NCBI GenBank assembly: GCA_011322445.1
Contig: DRMV01000052.1
Coordinates: 1-48,665 of the forward strand
DNA length: 48,665 nucleotides
Reading direction: 5' to 3'
Source of the DNA: Chloroflexota bacterium
GTDB lineage: Bacteria > Chloroflexota > Anaerolineae > Anaerolineales > DRMV01
Below are positions 8,198 through 17,200 of this stretch, one piece after another. The translations under genes and the position numbers were made by a program. A model generated the notes under the pieces. That model had not been told where the DNA came from and searched no databases. It saw only the letters and a program-made list of their open reading frames with translations. The stretch's first letter is position 1. Every line of letters begins with the position of its first letter.

Positions 8198-8529
8198 AGA
8201 ACTGGCAAGTTTTTCTCGTGGGTGAGGCAGCCATTGACGCTTTGATAGGGTGGTATTTTCTTCTCTGGCGTCGTGGTCGGGGATTGTGTTTTTGGCCCAT
8301 GTTAGCAAGTTTTGGGTTGGTAGGTTGGGGAGTTTTCCTGTTGGCCGCCTTTTTGACCCATCCGAGGTGTATATTAAGCTGGAAATTGTGGCTCACTACG
8401 GGAGGGGTTGCCTGGTTTTCCGGGCCCACACTGGTGCTTTGGTGGCTTTACGGGGCGCATCGCTGGCGCTCAGGAGGTCTCATCGCCCAGATTTTTCAAA
8501 AAATTTTTGGAAATTGTGGACGACTTTGA
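8194..8529 (+). CDS. Small membrane protein
   Basis: A 111-residue protein beginning MKNWQVFLVGEAAIDAL and coupled to the previous gene by ATGA. It has about three hydrophobic segments: IGWYFLLWRRGR, FWPMLASFGLVGWGVFLLAA and LTTGGVAWFSGPTLVLWW. No family recognised. The open frame extends back to 7900, but the coupled ATG is the better start. Confidence 0.45.
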   Translation: MKNWQVFLVGEAAIDALIGWYFLLWRRGRGLCFWPMLASFGLVGWGVFLLAAFLTHPRCILSWKLWLTTGGVAWFSGPTLVLWWLYGAHRWRSGGLIAQIFQKIFGNCGRL

Positions 8530-8532
8530 GAT

Positions 8533-8775
8533 ATGCTTCTTGTCATTACGGATTGTTTTTGCATGTTTGTCTCGGTGGCGGTGGGTGTGGCGGTCGCGAC
8601 CGTGGTAGCCGGGGTGGTAGCAGTGTTCGCTTCCACATTTCCTTTTCTTGCATTGCCCACGGTTGCTATTGGCCTCACTACGTTGGTGGGTATAGGAATG
8701 AGGGCACTCATAGAAGCCACTGGCTTTCCGGGATGGGCTAAAGCTCAGCTCAATCGATTGTTTTCAGGATATTGA
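8533..8775 (+). CDS. Small hydrophobic protein, Val/Ala-rich
   Basis: An 80-residue protein with two membrane segments (VSVAVGVAVATVVAGVVAVF and LPTVAIGLTTLVGIGM) and a short polar tail. It begins 3 nt after the previous stop and belongs to the same run of small membrane genes. No family recognised. Confidence 0.4.
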   Translation: MLLVITDCFCMFVSVAVGVAVATVVAGVVAVFASTFPFLALPTVAIGLTTLVGIGMRALIEATGFPGWAKAQLNRLFSGY

Positions 8776-8783
8776 GGAGGTAG

Positions 8784-9499
8784 GTGATGCGCAGACCCTC
8801 TTATGTGTCTTGGCCTCTTTGGAAAACCTTGTCCCTGGGGTTGTTTGTGGGTGGCTCAATTAGTTTGATGAGTTGGTTATTCAAATTCCTTTGGGAAGCC
8901 GGGCGCTATGCGGGCTTCAATAGCACTCCCCCACATTCCCTCCTTTTACTGTGTGGGATTTGCTCGCAGGGAGTGGGTTCTTGGTGTATCCTTTGTGGAA
9001 TCGCTTCGCTTGGCAACTCAAGCGAAAAAATGCAGGCTTCTACCGCTGGTTTGGAGATCTATTAGGCGGTGTCTACCTTTTCATGGGGGGCACAGGGGGA
9101 GTGCTTTTTGGAATGTATGCAGCCCGACAAAGAGAATATAAATTGGCGCTGTCGGTAATGGGCATTCTGGCTTTGGTGGTGATGATGACCGTTCTGTTAG
9201 TAGCCGAGCAGATCTGGCACTATGTCCCTGGGCGAAAGGAGCGGTTGGATGGATTTGGTTGGTATTATTGGAGCATGGATAGGCATGTGGTTGCGGCGCA
9301 GGCGGCATTGGGAACAAGAGACCAAGGGGGTCAGAATGGGCTGGTTTCGCAAGACGGCAAAAGATTACCTGGAAGAAGGCACCCAGCACTCCATGCGCGG
9401 GGAGTATGGGCGCGCCATCAAGGCTCTGAGCAAAGCGCTGGAAGTCGATCCCCAAAACGCGGTGGCTTACATGCATCGCGGGATTGCATTTCTGAATAG
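8784..9499 (+). pseudogene. Frameshifted multi-pass membrane protein
   Basis: Begins MRRPSYVSWPLWKTLSLGLF (ATG at 8787 behind GAGGAGG). The first frame runs to about 8940 and then turns into unlikely sequence. A different frame takes over smoothly with LLFTVWDLLAGSGFLVYPLW, then GGVYLFMGGTGGVLFGMYAA and LALSVMGILALVVMMTVLL. Four or so membrane helices result. The second frame stays open to 9499, but its tail overlaps the next gene and is not convincing. A single shift near 8940-8950 explains the break. Confidence 0.45.
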
Positions 9500-9614
9500 C
9501 GGCCAGGCGGAAAAGGCCCTTCAGGATTTTGGGGCAAGCCTGCGTTTGGAGCAGAATGCGCTATGTTACTACAATGCTCATGGTAGTGCCAGCTTTCCAA
9601 TCCTTTCGAGGTAG
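9249..9614 (+). CDS. Membrane-anchored TPR protein, truncated
   Basis: ATG at 9249, seven bases after AAGGAG (9236-9241), gives a 121-residue product: one membrane helix (LVGIIGAWIGMWLRRRR), a short linker, then TPR helices (AKDYLEEGTQHSMRGEYGRA, NAVAYMHRGIAFLNSGQAEK). The third repeat breaks off at ALCYYNAHG and a stop follows, so the 3' part was probably lost at a rearrangement end. An internal ATG at 9336 would give a soluble version. Confidence 0.5.
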   Translation: MDLVGIIGAWIGMWLRRRRHWEQETKGVRMGWFRKTAKDYLEEGTQHSMRGEYGRAIKALSKALEVDPQNAVAYMHRGIAFLNSGQAEKALQDFGASLRLEQNALCYYNAHGSASFPILSR

Positions 9615-10197
9615 CCCTGCCAGATGAGCGGGAGCGTGATGACGCTCCACGCCGGCGACGGTGTCTCTCGCAAAGTCAGCAAACGCCCGCTGACCGGCAT
9701 CCGATGGGCAGGCTTTTGACAACCGCAGCCAGCGTTTTTATGGTAAGATGGGTTACAGACATGGCCTCTTCTTCTGGGTAAGGTTGAGCAATTCCACTTT
9801 ACCACAAGTTGAGGCCATGTCCACTTATTGAGCCAACCAAAAAATGGTTAGTACCTTCGCAGTGCAGCACTCTCGCTTTCCCCCGCGGGTGCTTTGACAA
9901 AACTTCAGTTTGCCTTGCCAGGTCATTGTGGCCAAAGTCGACCAAACTTGTCGCCGCCGAAAGGGCTGTTTCAGCCTTGGCGTTTCTCCTTTTGGCGTTT
10001 ATGTCCGCGCCCCTTCCTGGGCTGCGTTCAGCCTCAAACTTGCCTGCAAAAACAATCTCGGTTTGCATCTCAGTGGGGCAACTGCCTCACCGACGCTGAA
10101 CTATCGTGGGGCTCCAGATCGTACCTTTCTTCCTGACGATTTTTGAGGGGCTCAATATTTGAGTGTTCCCCTTTGAACTTGCCTTGGAGGTGTTGTC
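9615..10197 (+). other. 583-bp region without a supportable gene; 11-bp inverted repeat
   Basis: Short frames exist on both strands, but none has a recognisable domain or ribosome site. A perfect inverted repeat gacatggcctc (9758-9768) and gaggccatgtc (9811-9821) encloses 42 bp, with an inner ggtaa/ttacc pairing. The region directly follows a truncated TPR gene and may be the footprint of a lost mobile element. A small palindrome ctcaatatttgag (10151-10163) lies ahead of the MFS gene. Confidence 0.4.
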
Positions 10198-11451
10198 GTG
10201 AACTGGTGGCGAGACAAAATGTTCCCGCGTTTTGCGCTGTACGGCTTTTTGAAGAATCTCCGCTTTTTCGATCCCTTTCTCATTTTGTTTTTGCGTGATG
10301 CGGGGCTGAGTTTTACCCTCATTGGCACGCTCTATGCGATCCGTGATACGGCTACCTATTTGCTGGAAGTGCCAACCGGCGTGTTTGCCGATGCCATTGG
10401 CCGCCGGAAGGCCATGCTGATGGCCTTTGGCGGCTATTTGGTGGCGTTTGGCGCTTTCTATGTTGGGCACGATTTTTGGTGGTTTGCCCTGGCGATGGTG
10501 CTGTTTGCTGTCGGTGAAGCCTTCCGCTCGGGCACGCATAAGGCTTTGATTCTCGAATACCTCAAGCAGAATAATTTGACGCATTTGAAAGTGGCCTACT
10601 ACGGCCGGACGCGCTCGGCTTCTCAGTTTGGTTCGGCGATCAATGCTTTGATTGCTGCGGCGTTGGCGTTTTACACCGGCAGCTATCGCATTATGTTCCT
10701 CGCGGCGGCGGTGCCGTATGTGCTGGATTTCATCAATCTGGCCACTTATCCCCCTGAGCTGGATGGCGAACTCTCGCGGGTGGAATGGCACGCTATGGGC
10801 GATCAGGCGAAGCAGACGCTGGCGGCTTTCAAAAGCATGTTTACCGACCGCAGTGCTTGGAAGGCCATTCTCAACAGTGCGAGTTTCATGGCGTTGTTCA
10901 AGGCCAGCAAAGACTACCTGCAGCCCATTTTGGAGCAATGGGCACTGGCGTTGCCCATTTTCCTGGCCTACACGGGCAAACAGCGCAGCGCGGTGGTCAT
11001 TGGTGTGGTGTACTTTTTGATTTACCAGAGCACCAGTTATGCTGCGCGCCATGCTGATCGCTTCAGCCAGCGGTTTCGTGATCTGGAACGGGCAATTAAT
11101 CTCTCGTTCCTCGGCGGCGTGGGCTTGCTTTTCTTCGCCGGGTTGATGACCTGGGTCGGTTGGGATGTGGTGGCGGTGATTTCCTTCCTGGGTTTTTACA
11201 TTTTGCACAACCTGCGCCGCCCGATGAATGTGGCTTACATCAGCGATCAAATCGAAAGCCGGGTGATGGCTTCCGGCCTTTCGGTCGAGTCGGTCGTCCG
11301 CACGATTTTGGCTTCTGGCATGGCACTGTTGCTGGGCTGGTGGGCCGATATGTTCGGTGTGGGGCTGGCTTTGGCTTTGCTGGCGCTGACGCTGGCTGTG
11401 GCATTCCCCTTTGTGCAGGTGAGCGCTGAGAAGAAAGCCCCTGCTGATTAG
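10198..11451 (+). CDS. Major facilitator superfamily transporter
   Basis: A 417-residue inner-membrane transporter with about 12 hydrophobic segments. It uses a GTG start at 10198, eight bases after GGAGGT. The MFS motif A appears after helix 2 as GVFADAIGRRKAM. Substrate cannot be told from sequence; similar proteins are annotated as drug or metabolite exporters. The gene stands alone, with a strong shared terminator between it and the converging protease operon. Confidence 0.85.
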   Translation: MNWWRDKMFPRFALYGFLKNLRFFDPFLILFLRDAGLSFTLIGTLYAIRDTATYLLEVPTGVFADAIGRRKAMLMAFGGYLVAFGAFYVGHDFWWFALAMVLFAVGEAFRSGTHKALILEYLKQNNLTHLKVAYYGRTRSASQFGSAINALIAAALAFYTGSYRIMFLAAAVPYVLDFINLATYPPELDGELSRVEWHAMGDQAKQTLAAFKSMFTDRSAWKAILNSASFMALFKASKDYLQPILEQWALALPIFLAYTGKQRSAVVIGVVYFLIYQSTSYAARHADRFSQRFRDLERAINLSFLGGVGLLFFAGLMTWVGWDVVAVISFLGFYILHNLRRPMNVAYISDQIESRVMASGLSVESVVRTILASGMALLLGWWADMFGVGLALALLALTLAVAFPFVQVSAEKKAPAD

Positions 11452-11458
11452 CCGTTGC

Positions 11459-11494
11459 GCCGGGCTTGCGCTGTGTTTTTAGCGCAAGCCCGGC
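11459..11494. terminator. Bidirectional rho-independent terminator
   Basis: A perfect 14-bp stem gccgggcttgcgct / agcgcaagcccggc with the loop gtgttttt. It lies between converging genes (MFS ends at 11451, protease ends at 11508) and probably serves both. Confidence 0.85.
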
Positions 11495-11507
11495 TTTCCC
11501 TCGCATC

Positions 11508-14165
11508 TTACCGCGAAACGCTGACCTTGAGCACTTTGCCGTGGGGGTCCATTGCGACGCGCATGAAATGCCGGTGCGTCATGCCGCCGACGGCAATGCG
11601 TTTGCTGACGACGGCTACTTTGCAGGCCACGCGCTTGTTCCCGCGCTGGCCTTTGGCGGCGGTTTCCACCGTTTCTTCGGCCAGCAGCATGTCGATGCCT
11701 TCGTGCCCCGGCAGGTAAGCCTCGACCATTGCTTTGATGCGTTTGCTCATGCGGGGCGGCAAGGTCTCGGAGACGGTGGCGCGCTCTTCGGCCAGCGGCG
11801 CTTTGAGCGGCTCTTTGGGGCGTAGAACGCCTTTGCCCCACAGGCGTTGCCTTCCAAAGGGGTGATAGAGGGGGTCACCGTAGAGCACGAAAGAGATCAG
11901 GGTTTTTTGGTCTTCACCATCCAGGAACCCAAAGCGTTGGTGCATTTGGCGGGCGTAAAGATATTTGGCTTGCCGCAGGGCTTCCCCGGCAGGAAGGCCG
12001 AGTTTGAGGCGTTGCCAGAAGAGCGCCCCCAGCAGGTCGGCAGCCGAAAGCGGGGTGGTCACTGCGCCGTAGGCCGTGACGGTAGACCCTACGAAGGCCT
12101 GGCTGCCCGCGTAGAGGAAGCGCAGGCACATGGCGTTGTTGGGGGTTTTGTCTTTCAGATAGGCGCCGTAGCAGGCTTCAGAAAAGACCACTCGCGGGGC
12201 GTGTTCCCTGGGTGGAAGGTCTTCAGGACGCAGCGCTACGGGGTAATCGGGGGCGCCGGGCAAAGCGCGCGTGGGGTCCCGTTGGCCGTACCAGGGGGCT
12301 GCGTCGGCCAGGCCGTGCAGGTTGAAGTAGGCCAGCGTGGTGCGCGGCAGCACGCCCAGGGCTTCGGTGTGCAGCGGCGGTGAGGCCAACAGGGTGCGCG
12401 GCGCGCCAATTTCTTTGAACACGGCACGGGCGGCTTTTTCCCACACTTCGGCGGTATAGCCCAGGCTGGCCAGGCGGTGGCGGCGCAGGAAGGGCAGGTG
12501 TGCGCGCAGAGCCTGCCACCAGCGCCGGTACCACGCTACGGCGCGCTGACGGTTGCGGTGCTCGGCGGTCATGCGGCGCAAAGCCCCCAACAACAGCGTG
12601 GCGTCGCCATCGGCGCTGCCCGGCAGCCGCCCTACCGGCCACGTGGGCGCGAGGTAGTTTTCGTCGATAGCGCCATAAGGGTTGTCGGAAGGTACAATAT
12701 CGTCTTCGTCTTCCAGGGGGTTAGGCAGATGATGGAAGGGCACGACCTCCGGGCCTCCGACGATGAGTAGCGCGCCAATCATGCTGCCTTTTCGCCCCAG
12801 TGCCACGTCAAGCGAGGCCAGTTGCTTTTTTAGCGCCCAGGGGTCATCGGGGGTTACGGGTTTGATGCCGTGTTCGTGGGCCGAGGCGGCGTCATCGGCC
12901 AGGAGCACCGTGGCTTCCCAGTCGGGCGCGGTGCCGACGGCCTTAGCCAACGCGTGCATGTGGCGCAGGATGATTTTGGCGGTGTCTTGGCCGTAGTGCT
13001 TTTCCAGCCCGCTGCGGGTGCTGAAAATGACATACACGGGGAAGCGCCCTTCGGTGTGAACGAGGTGAGCCATTTTCAACCGGCGGGCAGCCTGGGAAAG
13101 CACACGCTCGGCAGCCCGGGCGCTGCGATGGGAAGCCGCGGGGGAAACTGTGCTCGCCGGGCGGGGCGTGCCGGTGCCGCGCGTGGTGCGTGCCGACCGG
13201 TTGGAGGGCTCAGCCGACGTAGCCGGCTGTGCCGGGGCAGGAGCCTTGCTGGGCGCAGGGCTGGCCTGGCGCGGTGCGGGCGCGGCGGCTTCCTGCGCGG
13301 GCTGCGGCTTCTCGGTAGCCTTGGTGGCAGTCGAAGCAGCCTGCGGCGCGCTGTGGGAACGGGAAGGCTTGCTCTCCGGCAGGCGATTGCGCCCCAGCGC
13401 CGAGGCGACGGCAGCAGGCAGAGGAATATCCAGCGGCGCGGCCAGGTTTTTGGGCCAGAGCGCCCAATAAGGGTGGTGTTCCCCCAGCAGGCGGCGCAGC
13501 ACCTGCCCTGCCGGGTCGGCGGCTGCAACCGCGTGCAGCATGGCAACGCTTTCGGTTTCCTGGCCGCTTTCGGCCAATTGATGGGCCAAAATCAGCCGGA
13601 AGGCCAGCACGTCGGGCCAACGCTGGTGATAGGTGCGCGCCAGGTGCAGCGTGGCTGCCCAGTCGTTCTGTGCCCATACCAGCCGCAAGTGCGCTACGGC
13701 CAGCAAGGGAATATGCCCGTTGCCCGGTAGCGCAGGGAAAAGGGCCGCCTGGGCGGCTTCCAGGTCGTGTTGTTGCAAGGCGGTGTAAGCCTGTTGGAGG
13801 GCAATGCTCCACGCGGGCGGCGTGGCATTGGTAGGAGGATGCCCTAACGCGGCCAGCGCGCCGATAATTTCGGTGCGAGTTTCGGATGGCGCGGTGAGCG
13901 GCAAAGCCCGCAAACGCACCGCGTGGGCGGCGGCGTCTTCAGGGTCGGTCAGGGCTACCGCCGAAGCAAGTTGGAAAGCGCGCCCGCGGTCGCCTAACCC
14001 CAACAGGGCTTCGGCTTGCAGGCATTGCACTTCCAGGTCGTGGGGAATGGTGTGAAGGTAGCGGTCGGCGGCCTGGCGGACGAAATCCCAGGCGTGCACG
14101 TCGATGCCGGTGCGTAACAGGATGAGCCATTGTTGGCGTGGGAGAGGGTTGGGGAAGTCGCTCAT
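11508..14165 (-). CDS. TPR plus C25/caspase-like cysteine protease
   Basis: An 885-residue protein. Residues 1-230 are TPR-like helices, 260-345 an Ala/Pro/Ser linker, about 370-765 a protease of the gingipain-C25/CHAT (caspase-fold) type, and 765-885 a basic C-terminal domain. The probable catalytic dyad is His617 (YFNLHG) and Cys665 (VVFSEACYGA). Typical C25 landmarks are present: SDNPYG with GRLPG near 493-516, and FVGSTVTAYG with GEALRQAKY near 691-736. No signal peptide, so the enzyme is probably cytoplasmic. It is the last gene of a minus-strand operon behind a giant TPR protein (71-nt gap). TPR-linked caspase-fold proteases often act on cue from a partner; the partner and substrate here are unknown. 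Confidence 0.75.
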   Translation of the reverse strand: MSDFPNPLPRQQWLILLRTGIDVHAWDFVRQAADRYLHTIPHDLEVQCLQAEALLGLGDRGRAFQLASAVALTDPEDAAAHAVRLRALPLTAPSETRTEIIGALAALGHPPTNATPPAWSIALQQAYTALQQHDLEAAQAALFPALPGNGHIPLLAVAHLRLVWAQNDWAATLHLARTYHQRWPDVLAFRLILAHQLAESGQETESVAMLHAVAAADPAGQVLRRLLGEHHPYWALWPKNLAAPLDIPLPAAVASALGRNRLPESKPSRSHSAPQAASTATKATEKPQPAQEAAAPAPRQASPAPSKAPAPAQPATSAEPSNRSARTTRGTGTPRPASTVSPAASHRSARAAERVLSQAARRLKMAHLVHTEGRFPVYVIFSTRSGLEKHYGQDTAKIILRHMHALAKAVGTAPDWEATVLLADDAASAHEHGIKPVTPDDPWALKKQLASLDVALGRKGSMIGALLIVGGPEVVPFHHLPNPLEDEDDIVPSDNPYGAIDENYLAPTWPVGRLPGSADGDATLLLGALRRMTAEHRNRQRAVAWYRRWWQALRAHLPFLRRHRLASLGYTAEVWEKAARAVFKEIGAPRTLLASPPLHTEALGVLPRTTLAYFNLHGLADAAPWYGQRDPTRALPGAPDYPVALRPEDLPPREHAPRVVFSEACYGAYLKDKTPNNAMCLRFLYAGSQAFVGSTVTAYGAVTTPLSAADLLGALFWQRLKLGLPAGEALRQAKYLYARQMHQRFGFLDGEDQKTLISFVLYGDPLYHPFGRQRLWGKGVLRPKEPLKAPLAEERATVSETLPPRMSKRIKAMVEAYLPGHEGIDMLLAEETVETAAKGQRGNKRVACKVAVVSKRIAVGGMTHRHFMRVAMDPHGKVLKVSVSR

Positions 14166-14236
14166 AAAAGCCTCGGAGGGTGATGAATTGACGATTGACG
14201 ATTAGCGTTTTGCGGCTTTAGCCATCCAGAATATTC

Positions 14237-17200
14237 TTAGGAAGGGATGAGGTTGATCACCGACACGGTTGCCAGCTGGCGGCGGATGCGGAAATCGCCG
14301 GGGGCGAGCTGGGCGGCTTTGCGGAACATGTCTTCCGCGTTTTCGTAGTCGCGGACGGCTTTGTAGATCATGCCGGCGTAGTAATAAGGGCGGCTGTCTT
14401 GTGGGTCGAGACGCTGGGCGGCCTCTAAGGTTTGCAGGGCAGCAGCGTATTCGCGGCGGTCGCTTTGCACTTGCGCCAGTTTGAGCAACGCTTCTATGTG
14501 CTTGGGCGCCAGCCGGACGGCTTCGCTGAAATGATAGAGTGCCTGGTCCAATTGCCCTGCCTCTTTGGCAAGGTTGCCCAACAGCATGTGCAGCCGGACG
14601 CGGCTTTCGGGGGGCAGGGTGTCCATGCCACGCAGGGCTTTGCGACCGGCTGCCCGGGCGGCATCCAACTGGCGGCTGGCAGCCAGGGCTTCGGCCAGCC
14701 CCAGCCACAGGGTGGGCACATTGGGGCGGGAAGCCAGCAGCCCGCGCCAGATTTCCACTGCTGCCTTGGGGCCGCCGATCTGGCGGTGCAGTTCGGCGCG
14801 CAGGATGTTGAGTTCCATATCGTCGGGCGCGTGCGGTAGCGTTTCTTCGAGAAGGCGCAGGGCTTCCTCGGCTTCGCCCAATGCCAGCAGGGCATTGACG
14901 GCGTAGCGCGTGGCTTCGGGGTCGAAGGGGTGGCTTTGCAGCCAGCGGCGGGCGTGCTGGAGGGCGATTTCGGGGGCTTGCTGAGCCAGCGCGATCTGAA
15001 TGCGGAGCATCACCGGTTCGGCGGCGTGGCGCTCGGCGCGGGCGGCGGTTTCGGCGTGCTGGGCAGCCTCGTCCAGCCGACCCAGCCGGAAGAGCACCTG
15101 GGCCAGCAGTAAATGCGGCCGCGCGTGTTCGGGGTGGTGGCGCAAGGCCGTGGTCAGCGCGCTGTGGGCGGCTTCCAGGTCGCCACGTGCCATTTCGGCC
15201 TCGGCCAACGCCAGGTGGTGGGACAGGTGCTGCGGTTCCAGGCGGACGGCTTCTTGCAGGTGATGGAGGGCTTGTTCCTCGTGGCGCAGGTCGGTGTGGA
15301 TGGCGGCAGCCAGGGCGTGCCAGCAGGGTTCATCGGGCGCGAGGCGCAGTGCGGCGGTGATGGCCTCTTCCGCAGTGGGCAGATCGCTCAGGCGGTTGGC
15401 AAGGCGGGCGACCAAAAAATGGGCTGCAGCCCATTGGGGGCGCTGGTCGCGCGCGTGTTGGGCGGCTTGCAGCGCGATTTGCAGGTCGCCGGTGGGCAGG
15501 CTTTCCAGCAGCAAGGCGTGGTGAAATTGCACCATCGGGTCGTTCTGGAAAGCCGGAAGCGCGTTTTGCATGGGCATGCCGCGGCGACGCAGGGCGTCTA
15601 ACCCCGCGGCGAGGTCGCTGGGGGCGGGTGGCGTTTGCAAGAGCAGCACGTTCAATCGCCCCTGGAACGCGGCCATGCCGCGCGCATACCAGCGGTGCAG
15701 CGCCGGGTGTTGGTGGTAGCCTTCGGGGGTAGCCTCGGCACCCAACCGCTGGGCTGCGGTTTCGAGGGCGGTTTGCCATGCCTCTTGTGCCGTGGCGCCC
15801 AAGACCTGGGCGTCGGGCAGGGCGGCCACGGCCTCGACCGCCCGGCAGCGGTGGTAACTCTCGGCTTGCAGCGTGAGCAAGCGTGCTTTGCGCAGCGCGG
15901 CTGCCGGGCTGTGGGGGCAGGCCTCGGTGACATGGTCGGTGAAAAGGTGGGCAATGTGCCAGCGCCGCAGTTCGGCCGCGGCATCGGCAATGGCTGCCCA
16001 GGCCGTCAACGTTGCCGTGGGCGGCAGGGCTTCGCCGGTAGGGGCGGGAGCGTGCTCGACGGCAGCATCCAGCAAGTGTTGCCCTTCGGCGAGATCGACG
16101 CGCCGGGCTGTGAGGCGCGCCTGGAGCGCCAGCAGGTGCGGTGATTCGGGCGCGTATTCCAGCCCTTGGGCGATGGCTTCGGCTGCTGCCACTTCGGCCC
16201 CCTGATCTAAGGCGGCTTCGGCCTGCGCTGCCAGCCACTCGGCCAGGTGCTCGGCGGTGGCAACGGTGGGAGAGGCTTGTAACAGGTGCTGAGCGCGCTC
16301 GGCTTGTAACAGCACCCGGGCCAGCGCGAGGGCTTCCAGCCGCAGGGGCAGATCTTCGGGGTGCAGCACCAGGGCTTCTTCGGCGGCTTGCAGGGCTTTG
16401 GGCAGGTTGCCGATGGCGCGCCATAGCCCTACGGCGGCTTTCAGCAGCGAGAATGCCCGTGGATAGGCTTCCAGCGCGCGGCTCAGGGCCTGGGCTGCAC
16501 GCTGAGGGCGCCCTTGGGCCAGATCATTTTGTACAATGGCGAGATGAAGCGCGATGCGGGCTTCTGTTTCGCCTTCGTCGGCTTCGGGGGCGTGCTGGCC
16601 TTCGGTTTGCTTAAGGGCGTGCAGCGCGGCCTGGGTGGCGGCTTCAAAGGCATCTTGATCTTGCAGCGCGCGCACGAGCGCCAGATGCCACTGGGCGGGA
16701 GCGTCTTTGTCGTGGGTGGCGCGTTGCAGGCAGCGCACCGCGGCTTCGGTTTGCCCCAGCGCCAGCAGTTGCGTGCCTGCTTCGGCACACCATGCTGGTG
16801 TGGTGTGGTCGAGGTCTTGCAAAAAGGGCTGAAGTGCGGATATGGCTTCCTGGGCTTGTCCCAGGGCATGGTGAATTTTCGCCAGTAGCAGGGCAATTTC
16901 GGGGTTATGAGGTTGGAGGGCAGTGTTGCTTTCGAGGACGTCGGCGGCGCGAGGGGCTTCCCCGAGGTCTAACAGCAGGCGAGCGTACCAGTGGGCGATT
17001 TCCGGGTCGTGGCGGCTGAGCCGCAGGGCGTCGGAACCGGCGTCGATAGCCTGATCGCGGAAATTCAGTTGGCGGTAGGCTTCGGCCTGCAGTTGCCGCA
17101 GGCGGGGGGTGGGGCCGTGTTGGAGGGCGTCTTCTATGGCCGCCAGGCCGATTTCTGCCCGCCGAAGCCGCAGCGCCGTTTCTGCCAACCCAATGGCGAT

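Noticed and set aside
9799-10099. Open frames on both strands (89 and 96 codons)
   Set aside because: They overlap on opposite strands, have no ribosome site, no recognisable domain and unlikely composition.
11847-13730. Plus-strand frames opposite the protease gene
   Set aside because: Antisense shadows of a well-supported gene with clear catalytic motifs.
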